Part shown: positions 32,001-40,372 of the stretch, in pieces
Position numbering within the stretch: position 1 is the first letter of the stretch
How the letters are laid out: each line of letters opens with the position of its first letter
Origin: Hyaloperonospora brassicae
Lineage: Eukaryota; Oomycota; Peronosporomycetes; Peronosporales; Peronosporaceae
Assembly (NCBI GenBank): GCA_947650285.1
Contig: CANTFL010001254.1
Span: 124,001 to 188,000 of the forward strand
DNA: 64,000 bases
Reading direction: 5' to 3'
Notes under the pieces: generated by a model
The model's database searches: none
Seen by the model: the letters and a program-made list of their open reading frames with translations, nothing else
Told to the model about the DNA's origin: nothing
Program-made: the position numbers and the translations under genes

Positions 32001-32536
32001 TAGACCAAGTCCTTGTCAAAGATCGTGCGGAAGACGTGCCAGACAGACTCCATGTACCACGGCTCCATGGTCTTGTAGTCGTTCGTGCAGTCGATCCAGC
32101 GGCCAATGCGCTTGACCACGCGCTCCCACTCGCCCGTGTAGCGCTGGACAATGCTGCGACACTCGGCATTGTACGTGCCAATGCCCATGTCGAGCACCTG
32201 TTCCTTTGTCGTGACGCCGAGTTTCTTGTTGATCTCGTTCTCAATGGGCAGTCCGTGGCAGTCCCAGCCAAAGCGACGCTCGACGTAGTGCCCCGTCTGA
32301 TGCGCATAGCGCGTGACCGTGTCTTTGATCGTGCCCGCCAAGATGTGGCCGTGGTGCGGCAGTCCCGTGGCGAACGGCGGCCCGTCGTAGAACGTGAACG
32401 GCGGCCGGTCTTTCGACAGCGCGAGCGACTTCTGGAACGCGTCGAGCTGCGCCCATTGGTCGAGGATCTTGAGCTCTTCGTCGGGGAACGAGATGCGCTC
32501 GGGGAGGGACCGCGACGCGGCCAAGTCGAGCGTCAT
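29003..32536 (-). CDS. Cytosolic isoleucyl-tRNA synthetase
   Basis: Single exon, 1177 residues, typical of the eukaryotic cytosolic enzyme that charges tRNA-Ile with isoleucine. Class I signatures are clear: FYDGPPFATGLPHHGHIL (HIGH motif, His-Gly-His near residue 60) and GRKMSKSLKNF (KMSKS near residue 610). FGWDCHGLPIE, the editing (CP1) region with GTGIVHQAPTFGEDDY, and CWFESGSMPYAQ mark the ValRS/LeuRS/IleRS subfamily. WFYTLMVLSTALFDKPAF precedes KMSKS. The C-terminal half holds the anticodon-binding helical domain (WYVRLNRPRLKG) and a eukaryote-type appendix. The start MTLDLAAS lies just before the conserved catalytic core. No mitochondrial presequence is evident. Confidence 0.97.
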   Translation of the reverse strand: MTLDLAASRSLPERISFPDEELKILDQWAQLDAFQKSLALSKDRPPFTFYDGPPFATGLPHHGHILAGTIKDTVTRYAHQTGHYVERRFGWDCHGLPIENEINKKLGVTTKEQVLDMGIGTYNAECRSIVQRYTGEWERVVKRIGRWIDCTNDYKTMEPWYMESVWHVFRTIFDKDLVYRGYKILPYSTACTTSLSNFEANLDYRDTPDPSVIVNFPLVEDPHVKLLAWTTTPWTLPSNLALCVNEAFAYVKIKDVPTGNVYVLAEARLCQVYPKMTKKGYKGGEFEVLETFKGAALVGKQYVPLFDCFQDWPKAFRVLSDDYVSDSGGTGIVHQAPTFGEDDYRVCVREGVADKFTLPDPLDDNGIFTDAVPLVKGLHVKKADDVICQDLKTRGRLVSKGTEVHSYPFCYRSGTPLIYRAIPGWFVNVERIRDRIVANNKLTSWVPSFVQEKRFHNWLVDGKDWNVSRGRFWGTPLPLWVSEDYEEVVCVGSIAELEELTGEKVTDLHREFIDHLTIPSKQGKGVLRRVPEVFDCWFESGSMPYAQQHYPFENKAKFEATFPADFVAEGLDQTRGWFYTLMVLSTALFDKPAFKNLIVNGLVLAEDGRKMSKSLKNFTDPEEILQKYGADALRLYLINSPVVRAEPLKFQAAGVLGVVREIFLPWFNSVRFFAQQATRLQLETGVVFVPSRQAALTSTNVMDRWIIAALHNLIKFVHVEMKAYRLYTVVPRLVSFIGQLTNWYVRLNRPRLKGSAGSDEAAVALSALYGVEYNLVKIMAPFTPFFTEYMYQFLRQFHPNAVDGGRTDLAEDADGVSASVHFLMLPDFDPSRVNEEVEVLMQNLQSVVEMGRVVRERRGISLKTPVMKVIVVSSDQQTLDGLRRLETYLHDELNMRDLEFSTDEKQWCVLKAEANSRALGRRLGKALSSVKTAIAQLTHDDVAAYVSSGSVTIDGYELTGDDLVVKREFKGDATIYEADVSPQGNLLVVIDTREDEQLKMQGWARELVTRVQKLRKKAGLVVQDKIHVYFEEKNGDGDDDGPISKAIQASVAMIASTLGTAPAPVALQPAHSVPIVSEEAQFADSSVKLIVARPAVLFASAAVLAKHEAAMPVDQLTTYVASMKYDDVQTALESSDAAVTVRTAGAEATLRANVDVFLDATALAKAVNEPKLSWLVL

Positions 32537-33833
32537 GCCGGCGCGCAGAGAGCGGGAAAGAGAGAGGCGGCGGCGGCGCGGGACGACGGCTCGAGGGCTC
32601 GCGATGACTGGCTGGCGGACGTCGGAGCTGCTGGCGCGGGGCTGTACCGGATCTCGGGTACGAAAGGTTCGTCGAGCGAGGGTGTTGTTGTTTGACGATG
32701 ATGATGATGATGATGATGAGGGTCAACAGAGGGCCCTTTGTTGGGGTGGGACGAGATGGCTACAGAATCCGTCACGTGTCGACGACGACGGCGACAGTCG
32801 GTCGGTCCTTTCCCTCGCTCTCGTTTTTTCGAGCTTTCTGTCTGTCTCTTAGGATGGAAAGTCGGCAGCAGCGACGGACGCTCAGCTTTCGAGCGCTTGA
32901 AGCGCGAACCGAACGCAATAGCACATGTCACCCAAACACGTCGCGCAAGTCGCCACTGAAATGTCATTGATCCGTCGAGGCTCTGGTGGTGTGAGTGGTG
33001 TGTACGTACTATTACAAGTGAGCAGACAATGGGGATCGACAGGTTTCGGCAGAAAGAGACAGACATATGCGATGCGGAATCCTTCCAGGCCGATCCCGAC
33101 CTCCTTTCCTCCTTTCCTCCTTTCCTCATGCAGCCTCTCGTGGCCAAAAGTCCATCCAAGTGCCTCGCTGGTCGAGCACAGTAACGCTGAAAACCGACGT
33201 GTGCAATGCAGGGAAAGTCCGATGTTCAATGGAAGACGTGCACGGGCGTGTGGTGGTGGGGGGGGGGGCAGAGGGAGGAGCGAAGAAACGGCGTGCAACC
33301 GGACCATGTTCATCCACACAGAAGCAGAAGGAGAAGAAGGAGAAGAAGGAGAAGAAGCAGAAGAAGGAGAAGAAGGCAGTCGTGCTTCTTTTCGGACCAG
33401 CAAGTGCAGTGGTGCGCATAGCGTGTCGCAGCCGACTCTGGCAACCGCTCGCTCCCGTCTCCGTCACTGGCCGCTTGTCGCTCCACCTGTTTCGCTCCTC
33501 CTCCTCCTCTTTCTCCGTCGTCGTCCCAACTTCAATCGACACACTACCGACAGTCGATCCACTGCGACAAAAGGAAACAAAAAGAGAGTGTCGTCGGTGC
33601 TGTCGCACGTTTCGCCTTCGTCTCAAGCTGTCAACTAACTACACACAGCGCTGCTGACCCCACGAGACCACCAGACACTTTATGTCGTCGTCGCCTGGCG
33701 ACCACACAACCCGCACCTCAACTGCAACAACCCACCACCAGCTCCACCCCCACCAGCGCCGACAACGCCCATCGTCGCACTTTTGCATTCCTCCGCTTCC
33801 GCGCACGCCGTCGCCTCGAACGTCCCCCGTGCA
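32537..33833. other. Intergenic, no supported gene
   Basis: Upstream of isoleucyl-tRNA synthetase and of the small zinc-finger gene. It includes a GAT trinucleotide run near 32695-32718, a poly-G run near 33255 and GAAGAA-type repeats at 33320-33376. A plus-strand ORF crosses the last repeat (33067-33657) but is low-complexity Lys/Glu and then Ser-rich, and probably not real. Confidence 0.45.
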
Positions 33834-34190
33834 ATGGGCCTCCGCGACTCGACCCGCCGACTCTTGCGCCGACTCAGCGGCCGCGACGTCAAACAAGAAG
33901 AGGCCGCGCAGCTGCAGCCCGTGGCACTCGCAGGCGCGAGCAAGCGCTCGACCACACGCTCCGAGCTCTGCAGTTCGTTCGCCACGACGGCCGTCAGTTG
34001 GGAAGAGCTCGACGGGCGGCGGAAAGCGCTGAGCGACGGCAGCGCCAAGTGGCAGCAGTGCGGCATGTGCACGCGCAGCTTTGTGGCCGGCACGAGTCGC
34101 TACGTCGGCTTTTGCTCGCTCGACTGCAAGTCGGCCGCGCTCTACAGTCAGTCGGCACACGTCTACCGAAGACGGTATCGCAACGCCTGA
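33834..34190 (+). CDS. Small zinc-finger protein, FCS-like/FLZ-like
   Basis: Single exon, 118 residues. The basic N-terminus (MGLRDSTRRLLRRLSGR) is followed by an Ala/Gln-rich stretch, then WEELDGRRKALSDGSAKW. A single C-x2-C ... C-x3-C finger follows: CGMCTRSFVAG, then RYVGFCSLDCKSAALYS at about residues 76-106. The FCSxxC core and placement near the C-terminus recall plant FCS-like (FLZ) zinc fingers, but the spacing between the two Cys pairs (14 residues) is shorter than usual there. The role is unknown; protein-protein adaptor function is inferred from that resemblance. Confidence 0.6.
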   Translation: MGLRDSTRRLLRRLSGRDVKQEEAAQLQPVALAGASKRSTTRSELCSSFATTAVSWEELDGRRKALSDGSAKWQQCGMCTRSFVAGTSRYVGFCSLDCKSAALYSQSAHVYRRRYRNA

Positions 34191-34736
34191 GCTCTCGAGA
34201 CAGAGAGCTCCAGAGGGCCACACCGTTGGAACCTAAACAAGAGTTTAGGAGCTGCGGGACATGGAGAAGACTATGGAGGAGGAGGAGAAGAAGAAGAAGA
34301 AGAAGAAGAGACGACCACGTGAGCGAAACGTGCGAGTGGGAAGACGTCGTCGCTGGTGTCAATGGCTATTTGTTGTGTGTGCGTGTGGCGTCGTTGGAAC
34401 TCGCGGAAGTGCGGCCACAGTTCTTAATTTACAATATCGGCACAATACGACGACAGCCCTTTTGTGTTCCATTCTTCAGTCGATCGGCTGTTCGAGTAAG
34501 CAGTGGGTACGTCGTCAGGACATGCAATGGAACGGCAACCGACTGCGAGTCAAGAGTGGCTCCAACACACACACACGCAATTGTGTCGTGCGCCATGCTC
34601 GGCGTTCGTCTTCTGCCGCCTTGTCGTTCCTCCTTGTTGTCCTTGTTAGCTCCTACGGATCCGACATCAACCCCTTTTGGTCGTCTTCGTCATTCCCTGC
34701 TACAATCGACACGCACGTCGCTACTGACCCCCTCAC
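34191..34736. other. Spacer between convergent genes
   Basis: 3' flanks of the small zinc-finger gene and the CHY/RING gene. It contains a GAA-type repeat near 34275-34310. ORFs crossing it are low complexity. Confidence 0.5.
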
Positions 34737-35735
34737 TCACCGTCTGTAGATTCCGTCGTCTCGCTTTCGGTTGTTGCCAGCCCCGCCGAGCATGTTCGTC
34801 CGGCACGTTGGGCACGTCGTGTTGCTGCAGAGCCAGTATCACATCGATAGTAAAGCCACTTGGTACACGCAAAACACGCAGCAGTGATCGTAAAGCAGTC
34901 CGTGACACGCTCCCTCGTACCCATGCTTGACGTATCGATCGTAGCATTTCGAGTGCAAGACGTGACCACACGGCAGCACGTTCGCCGTGTCCAGCGAGTC
35001 GAACGTAACCTGCAGCATGCCCAAAGCCGAGCCAGAGCATCAACGTTTGTTTTCCCAGATATCCACGACAGGTCCAGGAACAAGACCTACTTCGAGGCAA
35101 ATGGGACAATCGTGATGCATAGAAGCTGCCACACACCGGTGCTTGGTCCGGATCGAGTGCGGGTAACATCCACAGCACGTGACGCAGTGGTAGTAGTTCT
35201 CGCGGCCGCCCACGCTATGTCGCATTCACGTACACAGCCCAAACAACAGTCAAAATTGATCACACGAGCGACGAGCGTCGATACCACATGTCTGCAACCG
35301 ACACAGACGACACACAAGCAGCAAAAACAGCGAATCAAATCCTACCGACAGATACCGCACTGGCGGCAGTGGAACACCTGTTTCGAGCGTCCCATGTCGT
35401 CAAACAAGTGGCACACAGCGCAGTAGTACGCGGCCATTGGCGTCCGACAGGTGACGCACACCTGGGCGCACTTTTGTGTCGTCGTCGTTCGAATAAAAAC
35501 CATATGGTGAGCCCGCACGTTCTTTGCACCACGACAGAAACCGACAGGTGGGGGCGGGGGGTACCATCTGTTCCGTCTGACAGACGATGCAGCGCATCCA
35601 TTCGATCGCAAAGCGGTCGATGCGGTGGTCGTGGCCGAGCTGCGCGTCGTGGCACAAGCGACAGCCGACCCAGCGGCCGCAGCACTCGGCGAGCACAAAG
35701 CAGCGCCGTCTGTAGTGCGGGCACGGGGTCGTCAT
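34737..35735 (-). CDS. CHY zinc-finger and RING E3 ubiquitin ligase, RCHY1/PIRH2-like (5 exons)
   Basis: Exons 35565-35735, 35346-35470, 35091-35214, 34909-35009 and 34737-34824 give 202 residues; the introns (94, 131, 81, 84 nt) are all GT-AG. It is a RING E3 ligase. The CHY finger comes first (CPHYRRRCFVLAECCGR, CRLCHDAQLGHD, MRCIVCQTEQ). The CTCHY finger follows (CVTCRTPMAAYYCAVCHLF, VFHCRQCGICR, YYHCVTCCGCYP). The RING domain is last: CPICLE, LPCGHVLHSKCYDRYVKHGYE and CPTCRTNML. Three introns fall inside or between zinc modules, so no single reading frame shows the whole protein. The C-terminal zinc ribbon of PIRH2 is missing; the protein stops about 18 residues after the RING. The last donor (GTGTCA) is the weakest splice site. 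The start MTTPCPHY places the first zinc ligand at once. Confidence 0.85.
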
Positions 35736-35989
35736 GTCGTTGGCGGTCGCGTTTGTGTGCGGGGCAGTCGGTCGGTCTCTTGCCGGTTTCTCGGTCGTGT
35801 GGTCGCTCGCTCGCTTTGAGCTCGCGGTTTCGTTTCGACCAATCAGCTGGCTGCAAGAAGTAACTTGACGCCGAGGGTTCCAGCGATTGCATCTCATTGG
35901 ATGAAACCACAGGCGACTCGGATTGGCGGACAACGACCTTTATCTGATTGGATAAAACCAAACGACAATACCATTAAAGACCCGCAGCA
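35736..35989. promoter_or_regulatory. Bidirectional promoter with four CCAAT boxes
   Basis: The spacer between two divergent start codons carries CCAAT at 35839-35843 and its reverse form ATTGG at 35896-35900, 35922-35926 and 35947-35951. Two of the latter share an extended pattern, ATTGGATRAAACCA. Such clustering within 115 bases is unlikely by chance and suggests NF-Y-type control of both genes. Confidence 0.55.
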
Positions 35990-36382
35990 ATGGCGGCTCG
36001 AGACGGGCGCCCCTCGAGGGTCTTCGTGTCCTTGTTGGCAAGCGCCACGTCCACTGACCTCTTGGCGTACGTGCCGTGCATGGAAAACAGCGTCAAGTTC
36101 TCGGGTGGTGCGGCCGCTGCGCTGCTGGCCATGCGGTGCGCGGGAAGTCTGCGCTCTGCCTGTGTCGTGGGAGTGCTCTCGGGACTGTTTGCTCACTCGC
36201 TGTATGCCGACGTCCTGCGCAAGAGACGCCGACGCAGGCGAGAGAAACGAAGAGGAGCGGAAACAAGAGGACGACAAGGAGAAGGAGAAGGGGAGAGAGG
36301 AGAGAGAGAAAGAGGTAGAGGAGTGGCGGACGACGAGGAGGAAGTAGAGGAGAAGGCGGAGGCAGCAGACGCGGAGACGTGA
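35990..36382 (+). CDS. Unrecognised small protein with hydrophobic core and charged tail
   Basis: 130 residues. Residues 1-75 look folded, with a partly hydrophobic, Ala/Gly/Cys-rich core: RVFVSLLASATSTDLLAYV, KFSGGAAAALLAMRCAG, ACVVGVLSGLFAHSLYADVL. Two of these segments could be membrane helices. The rest is a run of Arg/Lys and then Glu (RKRRRRRREKRR, GEGEGERGERERG, DDEEEVEEKAEA), likely disordered. It is divergent from the CHY/RING gene. A small membrane protein of an organelle, for example mitochondrial, is a guess. Confidence 0.6.
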   Translation: MAARDGRPSRVFVSLLASATSTDLLAYVPCMENSVKFSGGAAAALLAMRCAGSLRSACVVGVLSGLFAHSLYADVLRKRRRRRREKRRGAETRGRQGEGEGERGERERGRGVADDEEEVEEKAEAADAET

Positions 36383-39334
36383 CGACAGCGGAAGCGGCAC
36401 ACTCTGTCGTTTGAGTGATTGTGAACCTGTCAGTAGATATGATGACCTGTGCGTCGCTCGTGAGAGCGTCGAGGAAAGGATTTGCGCGCGCAGGTAAAGG
36501 CAGTGGAACAAGTAGCAGATGTCTTGTGGTTGAAGAAGACGGGATGCACCACGGACCAAGAGAGTTGCCGCGTGGCGAGAGAACGAGTATAGCGCAAGTT
36601 GAAGCACGGCGAGATGCACTGGATCGACGAAGAATTATGAATGAACGTGACGGCAAGCGGTTGTCGCAGATGGCTTGGTGAACGATACGACATTGTTGGT
36701 CTTTGACGACATAACGAGGTGCAACTCCTCGAGAGATTCGACAGCCGGTGGACGAAATGAAATGAATGCACGTAATTACAGGAGCATCAGCACTGCTTTC
36801 GCTCGCCTCTTTCTCGATTGAAATGTACGAGCACTGAAGGAGGTTGCAACAAGTTGAAGTGTCGGTTTCGAACGTCCATTATCTCCGGTATCGCTTCGGA
36901 TGTTACGTGTTGTATCGCGAGTCTCTGAAGAACGTCAATGACTTTGTGGCTGCATGTTAGACAGTGGAATGCAGAGCATGTACTGCCTGTCATCGTCTGC
37001 TTTGGACGAATACTTCTTCGCTATAGTGTCTCAGTGTCCGCTCTTTAGACGCTCTAATGTCGACAAGCGACATACTTGCGCCAAAAAGAGCTTGCGAACT
37101 AGACCTTTCTACACGGTCACCTCACGAGCGCACACCGTCACAGCAGCTATGGCTCACCCATTCTCCACCGCTTCGACTCTTCTCTCTTGCTCTAGCAACA
37201 CACCCATCTTGTGCAACAGAAGAATGTCGTGTTTGATGAATCTGTCGTTAACTGCTTCTGCTACTTTTAACAGGACCGCTCTGGTTGTTGGCTGGTGCAC
37301 ACCCAGGCAGACAGCTTACGCGACCATACGAAAGCACAATTGACGCACGAGTGGAAGATAAGATGCGCTTGCAGACACGACGTCCATCTTGCAGTCTCCA
37401 TTCAAACGGCCAATTGTGTGCACAGCACAATGGTCGTCGTAAACATGCTAAACTATGGGAGGGGTCGACGCTGCAAGTCGCTGCCCATCCATTTACGTGT
37501 CTGCTCAGATCTTTGACTGGCAAGTTGTCTTGGCATCAGACTTGCGGCAGATGAAGCGCAGTCGCTGTGCTTTGTCACATACGTCTTACTTCGTACGTAC
37601 AGCTGAGGAACGAGAGTCATCAAAGAGTTCGCTGCACATCTACACGTGTCTACCTAATCAGCACACATGTATGCCGTTGCTATAGCTACTTGCGTGGGTC
37701 TTTGCTTCCAGTGGTGCCACCATCCACCTCACTGGCAGCAAGTACGCTCTGCGGATAACAGTCGTAGATACATACACTTTGACGTGCAGTGTGCATAGGA
37801 GGGCATGCAAAGATTTGCGTGACTCAGTAGATGTGCTCGTTGAAGAAGAACGTATCCAGGCGACGTTTTATACGCTGTTCATTTGGTGTCACCCGACCGC
37901 TGTTGGAAGTTGATCATTGTAGATATGCACTGTCCTCGTTGGCGTCGTCCCAAGAGGAACGCGCGAAGTCGCGAATAGCGTCGGCCGTTGTTCCCGAACA
38001 GTCGCTGAGTCGGCACTAACTGAGTCGACGAGTGTTTGGAGACCAGCAATCCGTTTTACCTGACGCACGTAAAGGAGAAGGACGGAGAAGGACGGGGAAT
38101 TACACAAGTGGCCATCACGAAGGTCAAGTCAGGATCCACTCATCCACTTGAGTGCAAAGCGCATATCTGGTTACAACTGCGGCCTATTGGCCTGGATGAC
38201 CAGTCAGTCAATGGGCTTCAGCTGACGCACCTCACGTGTTCCATAAACAGGTTGTTGACATACTGCACTCGAACAAACGTGAGGAACCGATGATACGAAA
38301 CACCTGAGATGCAGTTCAGCACTTTTCGAGCACTCGCTCCTCACTTGCACGTGGTCACATGGAGTCGGTACTCGGTCTATCAAGTTCCACCGACAAAGCT
38401 CGTGCAGTCGTACGCGCTGTTGGTCGAGAGCACCTGACTCTAATTTGACCCGCGCCATCCATACTGGGGAAAGATGCATGAAAGTGCGTCAATGAAACGC
38501 CCGTCGTCTACGTTTGCATGGACTAATGCAGGGCCACAACAGGCGTTGATGCTCGTTAGCAAGTCCCGAAGTTGGACTGCTCGCACAACTCGACGAGACC
38601 ATCGTTTGTTGCTCAGCGAGCCAGTTGCTCATCGCACGCCATAAACGGCATACGCGAGATTGGTCATTCGCTAGACGTGCACGCTGCTTTCCTTCCTGCC
38701 CCTTGCTAGCTACAAGCTTCTCTTGCAGCACTTCCATCGAGTCGGGCTTCGAGGTTCCAACTAGGGTGGCAGGTCTTGCCAGATAGTTCTGCACGGAGCG
38801 GACGCAAGCAAACGAGGCACGAAACGAGTTGTTGCCTCGCACGTCCACCAGATCTGTCTGTCTGTCGAAGAAGTATCGCCCAGCTGGAGCAAACGTATCG
38901 TAGACAGAGGGTGGACACATCAGTCAGCTGCATGGGGTGGACTCGGTCGAGCAGTTGTATCGTCAGTTGTCGAGCTTTGACGTGTCTACCACAACTGGAC
39001 GTGTACGTACATATCCCCTCGATACAGCTCTTCACAATGACATACTTACTGCTGCAGCTTACGCCTTTTTGCAGCATTTCTTTGACCGCTCTGCTGCTGC
39101 TGCTGCTGCTTGTTGTCGTCCAGATGGCACAGGAACGAGTCAGCACGCAATGTCGAGGCAACCGAACGACAGGAAGCGCTCAAGTCGATGCAGTGGCAAA
39201 CGAAAGTGGATTCGGACGGCTAATCCGTAGTGAACGACGCTCGATCTCGATGCTGTGGGGCACACGCGCTCGAGACGCACGCAGCAACAACACTTGCCAT
39301 GCAATGGTGCGAGCACCGGTTCGATTCTCGCAAC
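36383..39334. other. 3 kb stretch without supported genes
   Basis: Many short overlapping ORFs occur on both strands, without recognisable motifs. One plus-strand frame, 38937-39230 (starting with GTG), is protein-like for its first 65 residues but lacks a clear start or splice context. Composition is similar to genic DNA, which leaves open decayed genes. Confidence 0.4.
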
Positions 39335-40038
39335 TCAGCAGCTCTTGCTGATCGTAGCGCCGCTCGAGCTGAGCATGCGGTTGATACGCTTTAGCTCCTG
39401 GCGACGCGGTACGGGGCCCCGTCGAGTCCATGCAGTCAATTGCAGTATGCGCTGCTCGAGCACTTCTTCGCTCCACAGCAACGTGTCCCCCGAGGAGCTA
39501 CAACAACGAGCCCACACAAACCTCATCCTGTCACAAGCAGCCACGTTTGTCACACATGTTCTGCCTTCCTCAGGCGACAGCAACCCACCCACCCGCTCGG
39601 GACGTCAGCGTCAACCGTCGTACATGTCTCGGCGCTCTGTGGACCACAGCGACGTCCATGCCGCAGTGGCATGTACCCTGCCCAGCAGCACTTGTCAACG
39701 CCTTCCCTTTCACCTCTTGCATCCACTTGCAATTAATTCTTCACACAGTCCTCACCTTCTGAAGGCACCGGCGGATGTCCCATGTCTGTCACCACTGCCA
39801 TTTCAGTAGTCTTGTACAGCTCAGCCCACTTGTCACTCGTGCAGAAACCACTGCCGTCACTCGAAACCGCTCGTGTCGCTTCCTGGTCGTCTCCAGCGGT
39901 TGCTTTGCCGTCAAACGTCGTCGAAAAAGCCGCGTCCTGTCCACGTACTTCTGCAGCCTCGTTTCCGCCCTCTTGCATCGTCATGTCCACGTCCTCCACG
40001 CTGCCGTCCAGACACAGAACTTCCACTTGATTCTGCAT
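39335..40038 (-). CDS. Probable unrecognised multi-exon gene
   Basis: Two segments look coding. Exon 1 (39756-40038) starts MQNQVEVLCLDGSVEDVDM, is acidic, contains DKWAELYKTTEMAVVTDMG, and ends at a GTGAGG donor. A last exon (39335-39497) follows a TTGTAG acceptor and reads SSGDTLLWSEEVLEQRILQ, then a basic region with RRQELKRINRML, ending ATISKSC. The middle (39498-39755) is unresolved. One model uses a very short intron and a segment containing GTCHCGMDVAVVHRAP, but the intron would be only about 40 nt. I do not recognise the family. It lies downstream of, and on the same strand as, the DYRK kinase. Confidence 0.45.
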
Positions 40039-40372
40039 CTCTTGACTCTATTGCGTTGCGTGGCCACCAAAGAAGCCGTCAACCAGACCGAATCGCCCGC
40101 AAAGACACACACTCAGTCGCCGATAGTACGCGGCAGAAAGAGGGCTTGACGACCCCTTTCTTGCCAACTTTTTCTCTATTTTTATGCCACGCAGTCGCAA
40201 AAGCGATTCCTATTCATACACAACAACGCAACATGCAGAGCGCGAGCCAGTCACGCACCGGTGACACGTCGTCATCATCACGTAACGATGTCATCTGTCC
40301 AGCGCACTTTGTTGACTGACGGCTCCCGTGCCTTTCGGATGTAGACTTTCGTGTGGCGCACATGGAGCCGAA

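Noticed and set aside
31322..32695. 457-residue plus-strand ORF
   Set aside because: Antisense shadow of isoleucyl-tRNA synthetase; no domain content.
33067..33657. 196-residue plus-strand ORF upstream of the zinc-finger gene
   Set aside because: Coding potential comes from GAAGAA repeats (poly Lys/Glu) and Ser-rich low complexity.
38937..39230. Plus-strand frame with protein-like first 65 residues
   Set aside because: Starts with GTG, lacks a clear exon boundary and then turns low complexity; overlapping minus-strand frames are equally open.
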